A stretch of DNA of 43,811 bases from an uncultured Anaerolineaceae bacterium (GTDB taxonomy: Bacteria > Chloroflexota > Anaerolineae > Anaerolineales > Anaerolineaceae): the NCBI GenBank assembly GCA_927443345.1, contig CAKMKJ010000026.1, positions 1 through 43,811 on the forward strand. The letters are read 5' to 3'. Both the position numbers and the translations under genes were made by a program. How positions within the stretch are numbered: position 1 is the stretch's first letter; each line of letters opens with the position of its first letter. Below are positions 27,676 to 35,734 of this stretch, in pieces. The notes under the pieces are model-generated. The model was not told the DNA's origin. It worked only from the letters and a program-made list of their open reading frames with translations, and ran no database searches.

Positions 27676-28479
27676 TCAGTCGCCTCCCTGCTTGAATAGT
27701 CCAGCCACTTTTGACATAAAATCTCCCTTGTCTTCCAATTGCATAAACGGCACCGTTTGACCCTGAAGACGTTTGGCGATGTTCTTGAATGCCTGGCCGG
27801 TTTTGCTTTTTGGATCTAAGGCTACGGGCTGTCCGCGGTTGGTGCTGATCACCACATTTTCATCATCGGGGATAACTCCGATTAATTCAATGGCCAATAA
27901 TTCAACCACATCTTCAGGAGTGAGCATATCACCGCGTTTGGTAAGCCCAGGATTGACACGATTAATGATCAGCTTGGCAGGGCCTTTCTCTTCGGCTTCA
28001 ACCAACCCGATAATGCGGTCCGCGTCGCGGACGGCAGAGACTTCGGGGTTGGTCACCACCAGGATAATATCCGCGGGGGCAATCGTGTTTCTAAAACCGC
28101 GTTCAATACCAGCCGGTGAGTCAATGATGATGTAATCCACTTCACTGCGCAATTCGTCGCACACTCGAATCATGTCGCTCGGTGAAACGGCAGATTTGTC
28201 TCGCGTTTGGGCTGCCGGAATGAGGTAAAGCTCCTCAAGCCGCTTGTCACGGATCATGGCCTGTCTAATTCGACAGCGGTTTTCAACAATATCCACCAGA
28301 TCGTAAACAATTCGATTTTCGAGACCCAAAACAACATCCAGATTGCGCAAACCAATATCGCCATCAATACAAACAACTTTGAAGCCATCTTCGGCCAAAG
28401 CAACTGCCAGATTGGCGGTGGTGGTGGTTTTACCAACCCCACCCTTACCTGAGGTGATCGTCACAACAATAGCTGCCAT
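27676..28479 (-). CDS. minD: Septum site-determining ATPase MinD
   Basis: A 267-residue deviant Walker A ATPase. The P-loop is TSGKGGVGKTTTTANL (residues 8-23), switch I-like VCIDGDIGLRNLDVVLGLENR and the Walker B IIIDSPAGIERGFRNTI are intact. The C-terminal amphipathic membrane-targeting helix is FMSKVAGLFKQGGD. It binds the membrane as an ATP dimer, recruits MinC and is cleared by MinE, all three encoded together here. Its start is two bases after minC. Confidence 0.96.
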   Translation of the reverse strand: MAAIVVTITSGKGGVGKTTTTANLAVALAEDGFKVVCIDGDIGLRNLDVVLGLENRIVYDLVDIVENRCRIRQAMIRDKRLEELYLIPAAQTRDKSAVSPSDMIRVCDELRSEVDYIIIDSPAGIERGFRNTIAPADIILVVTNPEVSAVRDADRIIGLVEAEEKGPAKLIINRVNPGLTKRGDMLTPEDVVELLAIELIGVIPDDENVVISTNRGQPVALDPKSKTGQAFKNIAKRLQGQTVPFMQLEDKGDFMSKVAGLFKQGGD

Positions 28480-28481
28480 TT

Positions 28482-29174
28482 TTATCTTCCCTTTTCTTTA
28501 TTCCAGAGTTCGATTTTGCAATCGTCATTTTCGATGTAAGCAACTTCAGGAAAGGTCTTGCCTTTTTTCTGCTGTGGCGGAAAAACCTTTTCACCGATTC
28601 TAAGTTGTGTTGGTCGCAATTCCAAGGCACAGATCGTGGATTTCATGTTCCCTTGCACGCCGGCAATGGCTGACCCTTTTAGCTTTCCCCACACAATGAT
28701 ATTGCCTGCCGAGACTATTTCTGCGCCGGGGTTTACGTCACCGACGATAATCACATGATCCAATGATTCTACTTTATACCCGGCACGCAGGGTTTTATTG
28801 ACCAAAACCGCTTTTTCAGCTGTGCTTTCAACGCGTTCGTTACTCTCTTTGCTTTCGATAGTCTCTTTCTTAACCGGTAATGCAGTTTCTAGCCCAAGTA
28901 CACGTGCATTATTTTCGGTTGTCTCTGATGTGCTGAGAATAGCCCACAAGGTTACATCAAGGTCAGATAACTGATCTCTAAGTTGGGTTATTTGTTTTAC
29001 ACGCAGCGGCGTCTCAGACACATCCAAACATACTCTGGCCCCCTTGAAAAAGGACTCTCTTTGTTTCACCATAATCAAAAGTTCAGCCGCGCGATCATCC
29101 CAAGCCCCATTTTCGGCGCTGATCAGCAAGCCTTCGCGAATCCCTTTGATTTGAATGAGACCGTTATTTTCCAT
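28482..29174 (-). CDS. minC: Septum site-determining protein MinC
   Basis: A 230-residue FtsZ-ring inhibitor. The N-terminal domain (about 1-105) is weakly conserved, as is usual. A Ser/Glu-rich linker (ESKESNERVESTAEK) joins the beta-helical C-terminal domain: TLRAGYKVESLDHVIIVGD, VNPGAEIVSAGNIIVWGKLKG and ELRPTQLRIGEKVFPP. That domain dimerises and binds MinD. Located between mrdA (12 bases upstream) and minD in a cell-shape and division operon. Confidence 0.94.
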   Translation of the reverse strand: MENNGLIQIKGIREGLLISAENGAWDDRAAELLIMVKQRESFFKGARVCLDVSETPLRVKQITQLRDQLSDLDVTLWAILSTSETTENNARVLGLETALPVKKETIESKESNERVESTAEKAVLVNKTLRAGYKVESLDHVIIVGDVNPGAEIVSAGNIIVWGKLKGSAIAGVQGNMKSTICALELRPTQLRIGEKVFPPQQKKGKTFPEVAYIENDDCKIELWNKEKGR

Positions 29175-29186
29175 AATAATTTTTAA

Positions 29187-31277
29187 CTAAGGTATTGTAG
29201 AGGTTAGTATATCGGAATTTGAACCAATACTTTTTAAATCAAAATATGCGTTCAATGTTTTTATGACCATCGGCCCAGCCACGCTTGCACCTTCGCCGCC
29301 ATTATATACAAATGCAAGCACAATAATTTCGGGGTCATCATAAGGGGCATATCCAACATACCACGAATGTGTTGGCCAACTTTCTTGTTGGCATATATTT
29401 TTTGCCTGTGCAACATTATCACAGTATTCAGCGGTACCTGTTTTACCTGCGGAAGGAATATTTTCTCCCACAAAAAGTACCTCCTTGGTGATCGTTCCAT
29501 CGACTACTACTTGCCGCATACCTTCTTTAACCTTTGCTACCACCCAGGGTTCCACAACTATCTTTTCTCCAGTTGGTTTATTGTTCCCATCCAAAACATT
29601 TATTAACGGGTCCTTGGTGATATCCCAAACAAGTTCTGGTTCAAAAGGTTTAATAATATTGCCCTGGTCATCGGTTATATCTTTTATGATTGTAGGCTGC
29701 ATAAACTTGCCATCATTAGCTAAAATCGCAAAAGAGGTGATGGTTTGCATAGGCGTTGCGAGTACATAGCCTTGGCCTATAGCTGTACTATAGGTATCTC
29801 CGGTAGCCCAGTTTTCAGCTCGGTAAATACGCTTCCAAGTTGGGTCAGGGACCAAACCATCGACTTCTCCAGGCAGCTCAATGCCGGTATATCTGCCATA
29901 ACCCAATGCCTTCGCGTATTCAGCCAATCGAAAAGCACCCAGACCATTGCCTGGCACTTCATCATTGAAACCACCGCCAATTTTGTAAAAATAGACATTA
30001 TCAGAAAGTCTGAATCCTTTTATAAAATCACAAATACCATGACCGGCTCTGTCGTAACCATAAAACAACCTTATGGTTCCAGGATCATTCGGTGAATATT
30101 TTTGAATAACCGAAATCGTTCCGGGACACTCCAATTGTTGTTCGGGTGTTACCACTTTTTCATTCAAGGCTCCAATTGACGCCACAATTTTATAGACTGA
30201 GCCAGGAGGCTGTTCTGCAGAGATTGCGTAATTCAACATTGGCTTAAGCGGATCAGTCGCAAGCTGGTTGTAATAGTATTCAGGAATAATCCTTTCAAGC
30301 CGGTTATTTTCATAATTGGGATACGAAACCATTGCCAAAACTTCACCTGTTTTGGGGTTCATGGCAATGATGACACCATTGAGTGACAAAATTCTATTTA
30401 GATAAGTATTCCAAAAATCCAATTCACCAATCAGAATAGATCGAGCTGCTGATTGCAACCTTGAATCAATCGTCAGAGTGACATTATGCCCTGGAACAGC
30501 CTCTACTGGAGGTTGAACGTCTCGTATTTCTTTGCCTGCGTTGTCTACCTCGATTAATCGTGAACCATTCTTTCCCATCAAAATATCATTTAGTTCTCGT
30601 TCAACGCCGGCAAAACCAATTTTATCTGTTCTTGAAACGAACCCTCGATCAACATAATAATCTTCATCCTCGGCAGTGATAGGCCCAAGAAAGCCAATTA
30701 CTTCAGAGGTCATGTTTCCGGTGGGGTATTGCCTTACTTGCTGAACCGCCACACCAACCCCCTGCCACTCACCTTCTTTTTGGCGGATGGTCATTGCTAT
30801 TTCTTGTGAAACATTACAGGCTATCTTTACTGGTGAAAAAGGTTCATTTGTATCGCCAATCAAAACAATCTCTTTTATCCCAAATTCAGTCTGACATGGG
30901 GTGAAAAATTTCACAGTCGTATCGTTGATGACCCCATTGGTAACCGGAATATCAATTAAAGCAGATAATTCTCTAAAGATATTTTCTGTTGTACCGAGAT
31001 CTGTCGGTAGATAAGCAGGCGTAATCACAACATCATAAGAAGCGACATTTTGTGCCAGAACGATGCCATTGCGATCATAGATGTTCCCGCGGGTCGTAGA
31101 AACACTAATACCGGATAGTCTGTTTTCTTCTGCTTGTGCGAGATAGGTTTTACCATTAATGATCTGAAGACTAAACAAACGGATTACGTAGATCACAAGA
31201 ATCAGCCCCAGCAAAACATATATGGCTTTGAAGCGCCAAGGTTCAAGACCTAGATTTTGATTTTTTTCGTTTTTCAT
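29187..31277 (-). CDS. mrdA: Penicillin-binding protein 2, elongation transpeptidase
   Basis: A 696-residue class B penicillin-binding protein. An N-terminal membrane helix (YVLLGLILVIYVIRLFSLQII) is followed by the dimerisation domain with RGNIYDRNGIVLAQN and ERELNDILMGKNGSR. The transpeptidase motifs are S-V-Y-K in EQPPGSVYKIVAS (about residue 359), S-D-N in RLSDNVYFYKIGGG (about 424) and K-T-G-T in SAGKTGTAEY (about 610). All three are intact, so it should be active and penicillin-binding. It crosslinks side-wall peptidoglycan with RodA. The start overlaps the mreD stop by four bases (ATGA). A long GNNKPTGEKIVVE insertion precedes the KTG box. Confidence 0.95.
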   Translation of the reverse strand: MKNEKNQNLGLEPWRFKAIYVLLGLILVIYVIRLFSLQIINGKTYLAQAEENRLSGISVSTTRGNIYDRNGIVLAQNVASYDVVITPAYLPTDLGTTENIFRELSALIDIPVTNGVINDTTVKFFTPCQTEFGIKEIVLIGDTNEPFSPVKIACNVSQEIAMTIRQKEGEWQGVGVAVQQVRQYPTGNMTSEVIGFLGPITAEDEDYYVDRGFVSRTDKIGFAGVERELNDILMGKNGSRLIEVDNAGKEIRDVQPPVEAVPGHNVTLTIDSRLQSAARSILIGELDFWNTYLNRILSLNGVIIAMNPKTGEVLAMVSYPNYENNRLERIIPEYYYNQLATDPLKPMLNYAISAEQPPGSVYKIVASIGALNEKVVTPEQQLECPGTISVIQKYSPNDPGTIRLFYGYDRAGHGICDFIKGFRLSDNVYFYKIGGGFNDEVPGNGLGAFRLAEYAKALGYGRYTGIELPGEVDGLVPDPTWKRIYRAENWATGDTYSTAIGQGYVLATPMQTITSFAILANDGKFMQPTIIKDITDDQGNIIKPFEPELVWDITKDPLINVLDGNNKPTGEKIVVEPWVVAKVKEGMRQVVVDGTITKEVLFVGENIPSAGKTGTAEYCDNVAQAKNICQQESWPTHSWYVGYAPYDDPEIIVLAFVYNGGEGASVAGPMVIKTLNAYFDLKSIGSNSDILTSTIP

Positions 31278-31774
31278 TCAATCACCTCCAATGGATAAAC
31301 CCATTGGGCTGTGTCTCTTGCTAAGGCAAACACCGGCAAAGCGACCAATAAATTGATCAGAACAGAAGGAATCATAACCTGCACTAAACCAGTTTTCAAG
31401 GGGATGGATACCCCGTTTAATGCCAATGCAACATAGGATAAACCGTTGCTAACTATGCTGGTGATCATCGTCACCAAAAACATCATCAACAAAGGGGACT
31501 GCCAGACTCGCTTATTAACCCATTTGGCGATAATCGTGGCAAGCGGATAACAAATAACTGGTACATACCAGGGAATAGCGGAGACATAGGCGACGGCGAC
31601 CGCAGCCAGAATGGTCCAAAACCAGACGGATGTAACCTGTTTCTGCAAACTCCAGGCTGCGATCCATAAGAGGATTAAATCGACACTTCCGTGCAAAAGT
31701 GTCACCTGACTGAGTAAGGTTGTTTGCAACATCAGTAAAATGAAAATAATCGGAATTGCCAGCAGAGTGCCCAT
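31274..31774 (-). CDS. mreD: Rod shape-determining membrane protein MreD
   Basis: A 166-residue membrane protein with about five helices and little sequence conservation, as expected for MreD. Visible features: LLAIPIIFILLMLQTTLLSQVTL at the N-terminus and SVDLILLWIAAWSL. The assignment rests on the gene order mreB-mreC-mreD-mrdA, size and topology. It links MreC and the RodA-PBP2 pair. It overlaps mrdA by four bases. Confidence 0.9.
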   Translation of the reverse strand: MGTLLAIPIIFILLMLQTTLLSQVTLLHGSVDLILLWIAAWSLQKQVTSVWFWTILAAVAVAYVSAIPWYVPVICYPLATIIAKWVNKRVWQSPLLMMFLVTMITSIVSNGLSYVALALNGVSIPLKTGLVQVMIPSVLINLLVALPVFALARDTAQWVYPLEVIE

Positions 31775-31792
31775 GTGTCCTTTTATACTCGA

Positions 31793-32626
31793 TTAAGGAA
31801 CCAAAGGTGAATAATCTACCGGCCTGAAATTGGTGATGATCAAGACCGCCCTGAGATTGACAAAATCAACCACAGGCTGAACAGAGGCTTTTTGAAAAAG
31901 CGCGTTATCAGGGCTTTCAGGTGACAACACCTGCCCGATCAGAATATCTGCAGGGTAGGTTCCGCCCAAACCGGAGGTCAAAATCAGATCTCCCTGATTC
32001 AGGGTAACACCCGGGTTGACCATATCAAGCGAAATATCACCGGTGACTGACCCCAATACCTGACCATCTGTATTGGCTTGTTCAAGGCGGACATTAATGA
32101 CTGAGCCCGGGTCGGTGATCAACTGCACTCTGGCAGCAGTGGCTGTCACCGCAACCACCTTGCCAACCAATCCTTGTTGTGTCACCACAGGCATGCCTTT
32201 GACAATGCCGTCATCTGAGCCGTGATTGATGATGATGTATTTAATAAAGGGACTTGGATCACGCCCAATGACCGAGGCGGCAATGTATTTGTTTTCGGGT
32301 TTTGCACGCGCATAATCAAGCAGCGCATAGAGGATGTCTGTTTCGGTGAGTTGTTGACGTGCTGCCAATAATTCTGATTGAAGTTGAGAAACCTGATCTT
32401 GCAGCAAAAGATTTTCTTGCCTCAACGTGGCAACATCTCTCGGCATGGTAAAGAATTCGACAATAGCCTGGGTGCGAGAAGCGAACCATCCCTGCACGGC
32501 GACCATTGGATCAATGACTGTGCCGACAATTTGATTAAGCAGACCGCTGAGCGACAAAGCCAGCACGCCCAGGATGATCAACCCGATAGTGATCGATTGT
32601 AAAGTGCGTTGTGAAAGTCTTTTCAT
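31793..32626 (-). CDS. mreC: Rod shape-determining protein MreC
   Basis: A 277-residue single-pass protein: one helix (SITIGLIILGVLALSLSGLL), a coiled coil around 60-100 (TLRQENLLLQDQVSQLQSELLAARQQL), and the beta-rich MreC domain with ASVIGRDPSPFIKYIIINHG, GMPVVTQQGLVGKVVAV and GDLILTSGLGG. It scaffolds the cell-elongation complex outside the membrane and activates PBP2. The gene is normal in length and complete; it lies 21 bases after mreB. Confidence 0.95.
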   Translation of the reverse strand: MKRLSQRTLQSITIGLIILGVLALSLSGLLNQIVGTVIDPMVAVQGWFASRTQAIVEFFTMPRDVATLRQENLLLQDQVSQLQSELLAARQQLTETDILYALLDYARAKPENKYIAASVIGRDPSPFIKYIIINHGSDDGIVKGMPVVTQQGLVGKVVAVTATAARVQLITDPGSVINVRLEQANTDGQVLGSVTGDISLDMVNPGVTLNQGDLILTSGLGGTYPADILIGQVLSPESPDNALFQKASVQPVVDFVNLRAVLIITNFRPVDYSPLVP

Positions 32627-32647
32627 TCAATTTGGCGTGGACTATTT

Positions 32648-33712
32648 CTATCCACGACTCTTATTACGATCCAAATTTACCAGGTAGCGTTCATATTCGC
32701 CGAGGTTTTCAAGCACCAATGCGGCGCCGCGTGCGACACAAGTCATGGGGTCATCGGCGACAAAAATGCGCAAGTTTAACTCATCTTTGAGCCGCGGAAC
32801 AATACCGAGGAGCTGCGAACCACCGCCGGCCAGGCAGATGCCTGAATCCAGAAGGTCAGAGATCAGCTCGGGAGGTACTTCATCCAAAGCTTCGCGAAGG
32901 GTATCAATTATGACTTGAACAGATCCTGAAAGCGCTTCTCGAATTTCAACTGAAGACACTTCCATGGATGCAGGTAAACCGGTCACCAGGTTGCGTCCGC
33001 GGACGACGTGGGTCAATTCAGTTTGCAATGGATAAGCCGAACCGATGGAAACTTTTACCTGTTCAGCCATTCGCTCGCCGATCAGAAGGTTGTATTTTTT
33101 TCGGATGTACTGCAAGATGTCGTCATCCAGTTCGTCGCCGGCCACACGCAGTGAACGCGAAACGACCAGCTCACCCGATGAGAAGACAGCCACCTCGGTG
33201 GTGCCTCCGCCGATATCGACGACCATGGTGCCAGGCACATCGCCAATCGGCAGCCCGGCGCCTAACGCAGCCGCGACCGGTTCTTCAATCAGATGCGTTT
33301 CACGCGCCCCGGCGGCCATGGCAGCATCATACACGGCGTGTTTTTCTACCTGGGTTGCACCAGAGGGGATGCCCACACAGACGCGTGGACGCGGCATGGG
33401 CACGATGGTCTGCTGATGCGCTTTGTAGATAAAATATTCGAGCATTTTTTTGGTGATATCAAATTCAGAAATCACACCATCTCGCAACGGGCGGATGGCA
33501 GAAAAATTCGGCGGAGTGCGTCCCGTCATTTCTTTAGCAGATGCCCCCACAGCGATCGTCTCATGAGTACGTTTGTTAACCACTACCCATGAAGGTTCAT
33601 TAATGACGATGCCCTTGCCACGCACGTTTACCAGTGTGTTTGCGGTCCCCAGGTCTATTCCAATATCAAGTGAGAAAAAACCCATCAACCAACTCAAGGG
33701 ATTGGCTGCCAA
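32648..33712 (-). CDS. mreB: Actin-like cell-shape protein MreB
   Basis: A 354-residue actin-like ATPase that organises side-wall growth. Nucleotide-binding motifs are LDIGIDLGTANTLV (phosphate 1), VVDIGGGTTEVAV (phosphate 2) and GICLAGGGSQLLGI (adenosine). I favour the TTG at 33712 because AGGAG lies seven bases upstream. It adds the segment MAANPLSWLMGFFS before the actin fold, an amphipathic stretch that could bind membrane. An ATG at 33685 has only a weak site and would give the usual short N-terminus. This is the first gene of the mreB-to-gltX run. Confidence 0.96.
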   Translation of the reverse strand: MAANPLSWLMGFFSLDIGIDLGTANTLVNVRGKGIVINEPSWVVVNKRTHETIAVGASAKEMTGRTPPNFSAIRPLRDGVISEFDITKKMLEYFIYKAHQQTIVPMPRPRVCVGIPSGATQVEKHAVYDAAMAAGARETHLIEEPVAAALGAGLPIGDVPGTMVVDIGGGTTEVAVFSSGELVVSRSLRVAGDELDDDILQYIRKKYNLLIGERMAEQVKVSIGSAYPLQTELTHVVRGRNLVTGLPASMEVSSVEIREALSGSVQVIIDTLREALDEVPPELISDLLDSGICLAGGGSQLLGIVPRLKDELNLRIFVADDPMTCVARGAALVLENLGEYERYLVNLDRNKSRG

Positions 33713-33751
33713 TAGTTACTCCTATAAACGTTATACGAAAATCAAAAAAAA

Positions 33752-33777
33752 TTATACCATAGCGCTGTTTAGTCAAC
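33752..33777 (-). promoter_or_regulatory. Likely promoter of the mreB operon
   Basis: An extended -10 TGGTATAAT (core 33757-33752) with TTGACT at 33777-33772. The spacing is only 14 bases, short for a standard promoter, so the extended -10 may do most of the work. It lies 40 bases before the TTG start. Confidence 0.5.
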
Positions 33778-33846
33778 CCCGCAAGGGTGCGGGCGTAGGG
33801 GAATAGGTGGTTTTGTAGATTAGTTATTAGGGATTAGTGATTAGCG
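33778..33846. repeat. Small palindrome and four ATTAGNN repeats in the mreB upstream gap
   Basis: The 323-base gap between mreB and tRNA-Gly holds no gene. It contains a small palindrome (CCCGCA AGGG TGCGGG, 33778-33793) and four tandem 7-base units ATTAGTT, ATTAGGG, ATTAGTG and ATTAGCG at 33819-33846. The rest is AT-rich with no clear structure apart from the two promoters. Confidence 0.7.
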
Positions 33847-34000
33847 TCATTGATTAAACAATTATTCGTATTCGAATTAAAAAAGAAAACGACTAAAACG
33901 ACTCGGGTAAAAATATGTTGGTAAAGAACTATGATTTTAGAATTTTTGTTCTTATTGTATTATAAATCATATGTCAAGTTAATGGGGATTGAAAGAATTT

Positions 34001-34009
34001 TGGTATAAT
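34001..34009 (+). promoter_or_regulatory. Extended -10 promoter of tRNA-Gly
   Basis: TGGTATAAT with a consensus TATAAT at 34004-34009, 27 bases before the tRNA. I see no good -35 box at 17 bases; the extended -10 TG may compensate. Confidence 0.5.
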
Positions 34010-34035
34010 ACTTTTTGCAAGAAAACAAGAAATTT

Positions 34036-34107
34036 GCGGGTGTCGCCAAGTGGTAAGGCACCACCTTCCCAAGGTGGTATTCGTGGGTTCGAATCCCATC
34101 ACCCGCT
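34036..34107 (+). tRNA. tRNA-Gly (anticodon CCC)
   Basis: Acceptor GCGGGTG pairs with CACCCGC. The anticodon stem CCACC/GGTGG closes loop TTCCCAA with anticodon CCC. The T-arm is GTGGGTTCGAATCCCAT. Discriminator T; CCA is not encoded. Confidence 0.95.
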
Positions 34108-34111
34108 CTAG

Positions 34112-34133
34112 AAGACTCGAAAGAGTCTTTTTT
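34112..34133 (+). terminator. Terminator of tRNA-Gly
   Basis: AAGACTC and GAGTCTT pair around GAAA, followed by T-rich sequence. Confidence 0.85.
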
Positions 34134-34173
34134 GTTTGTTACAATTGATAATATCTTAGCCTAAGAGGAACTC

Positions 34174-34362
34174 ATGGAATTTAACTTAACCGCTGCATTG
34201 ATGGCATTCTTTTCGACCGGTCTTGTTTATTTGGTGATCGTTTTGCGATTGAAAAAGTTGAACAAGCCGATTGAATTAACCACTCACAATTTAATCATTG
34301 CTGCAGTGGCACTAGCCGGCACGTATTATATTTTTGCCGGGATGCTTGGGTTGATAGGATAA
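34174..34362 (+). CDS. Small two-TM membrane protein
   Basis: A 62-residue protein with two hydrophobic helices (ALMAFFSTGLVYLVIVLRL and LIIAAVALAGTYYIFAGMLGLI) joined by a basic, polar loop KKLNKPIELTTHN. AGAGGAA just upstream of the ATG supports translation. Function unknown; no family recognised. It lies between tRNA-Gly and a terminator, so it has its own unit or reads through from the tRNA. Confidence 0.65.
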   Translation: MEFNLTAALMAFFSTGLVYLVIVLRLKKLNKPIELTTHNLIIAAVALAGTYYIFAGMLGLIG

Positions 34363-34386
34363 TTCTATTCACCTGGATTAGTGCAT

Positions 34387-34424
34387 AAACCCGAATTCGA
34401 AAACCAGAATTTGGGTTTTCTCTT
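34387..34424 (+). terminator. Terminator after the small membrane gene
   Basis: AAACCCGAATTC and GAATTTGGGTTT pair over 12 bp with one G-T pair, followed by TTCTCTTT. Confidence 0.7.
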
Positions 34425-34497
34425 TAAAATGGCCTTTTCATCAGGGTTTCCTTTTAACAATATATGCTACAATTTTATTTAATGAGGAATTGAGCCA

Positions 34498-34866
34498 ATG
34501 CCGGAACCCAAAACGATTCTTCACATCGAAGACAACCTGGATAACCGGGTTCTCGTCCGCAGGCTGCTGCAATCTGAGCATTACCACGTCATTGAAGCGG
34601 CCAACGCCTTTGAAGCTGTGGACTGTTTGCGACGCTGCACACCCGACCTTATCTTGATGGACATTAACATTCCGGACGTGGACGGCTATACTCTGACCGC
34701 CAAACTGAAGACGATTCCACGTGTTAAGAACGTTCCGATCGTGGCGATAACAGCCAACGTGCTGCGTGGAGACCGCGAAAAGACATTACGTGCAGGGTGC
34801 GACGGTTATATCGAAAAACCTATTGATGTCGAAAAGTTCCTGGTTCAGGTGGCATATTTTTTATGA
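34498..34866 (+). CDS. Single-domain response regulator (CheY/DivK-like)
   Basis: A 122-residue receiver domain with no output domain. The acidic pocket is E11-D12 in LHIEDNLDN, the phosphorylated aspartate is D55 in LILMDINIPDVDGY, the signalling Thr lies in AITANVL and the Lys in IEKPID. It resembles DivK-type regulators that act by protein contact. GAGG lies ten bases before the ATG. It is separated by 112 bases from the GAF genes but on the same strand, and a TACAAT near 34468 may be its -10 box. The hybrid histidine kinase at 37605 is the natural partner by proximity, though that kinase also carries two receivers of its own. Confidence 0.93.
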   Translation: MPEPKTILHIEDNLDNRVLVRRLLQSEHYHVIEAANAFEAVDCLRRCTPDLILMDINIPDVDGYTLTAKLKTIPRVKNVPIVAITANVLRGDREKTLRAGCDGYIEKPIDVEKFLVQVAYFL

Positions 34867-34978
34867 TTGAAAATCTGATCTGGAGAGAAGTCATTAATTG
34901 GTATGAGTGCCTTTATTGCTTATTGTGATCTTCAAAACAAGATGCCCTCGCGTCTGGAAAAATCGTTGAGGAACCAAA

Positions 34979-35734
34979 ATGCCGGATCGTGAAGAAAAAC
35001 ACAGCATTCTCTCCTCTCACCATGCTGATCTCAAAGGGCAAGGTCTTTATGCTGCCCTTGATGCCATAAAAAACTTCAATTCATCGATCCTTCCGCTTGA
35101 AGATGTAGCCAAACACATCGCTGCAAAAACCAGAAATGCCCTCAAAGTACCTTGTATAACACTCTGGCTAGTAGATGACCTGAATATAAACATCCTACTG
35201 CAAGCATTCGCCTGTGTGGATTTAGATGAGTCAGACCCCAAGAATTACATTATCAGCCTTGAAGATAATACTTCACCCGTTGCTGCTTGCCTGAAGGATG
35301 GCAAACCCTCCATCCATAAAAAACAAACGCTCTCAGAAATGGATCCACGAGCCGCAACACTTACCAACACTTATGTCAGTGCGGTGCTTCCGCTGATTGC
35401 CCCTGACGGTGTTATGGGAGTATTTGAAATTATTACTTTTTCTAATGACGCAATTTGTCACGAAGAGATCGAAAGCTTGGAATTGTTGGCATCCCAAATC
35501 GCTCTACTTCTCTCTAGCTGCGAAAATATGGAACATGCCGTATGCCAATCCGCATTACAGAAACAACTATACGAAATTACTGCAAAAATTAATCAAGCCA
35601 AAGACTATGAATCCATACTAAAAGTCACGGTTGAAGAACTTTGCGCCGCACTCAACTTGCCGGGTGCCTCAATTCATGTCAACATGACCTCCTTTGGTCT
35701 CAACGCAGCTTCTGAGAAGGAGCAAAGCACATGA
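34979..35734 (+). CDS. GAF-domain signalling protein
   Basis: A 251-residue soluble protein with one GAF domain at about 35-185 (VPCITLWLVDDLNINILLQAF, VMGVFEIITFSND). Residues ~190-235 form a helix-rich segment, LYEITAKINQAKDYESIL, followed by GASIHVN, that resembles the start of a second GAF domain without its remainder. GAGG upstream of the ATG (seven bases) supports the start. It overlaps the next gene by four bases (ATGA), so the two GAF proteins are translated as a pair. It has no catalytic output domain and presumably binds a ligand or relays a signal to the histidine kinase encoded downstream. Confidence 0.88.
   Translation: MPDREEKHSILSSHHADLKGQGLYAALDAIKNFNSSILPLEDVAKHIAAKTRNALKVPCITLWLVDDLNINILLQAFACVDLDESDPKNYIISLEDNTSPVAACLKDGKPSIHKKQTLSEMDPRAATLTNTYVSAVLPLIAPDGVMGVFEIITFSNDAICHEEIESLELLASQIALLLSSCENMEHAVCQSALQKQLYEITAKINQAKDYESILKVTVEELCAALNLPGASIHVNMTSFGLNAASEKEQST

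Noticed and set aside
32968-33592. Several plus-strand frames up to 154 codons antisense to mreB
   Set aside because: mreB is intact and certain; the antisense frames are Arg/His-rich, lack motifs, and arise from its codon pattern.
34903-34992. A 29-codon plus-strand open frame between the response regulator and the first GAF gene
   Set aside because: It overlaps the GAF start, has no good ribosome binding site and no recognisable features.
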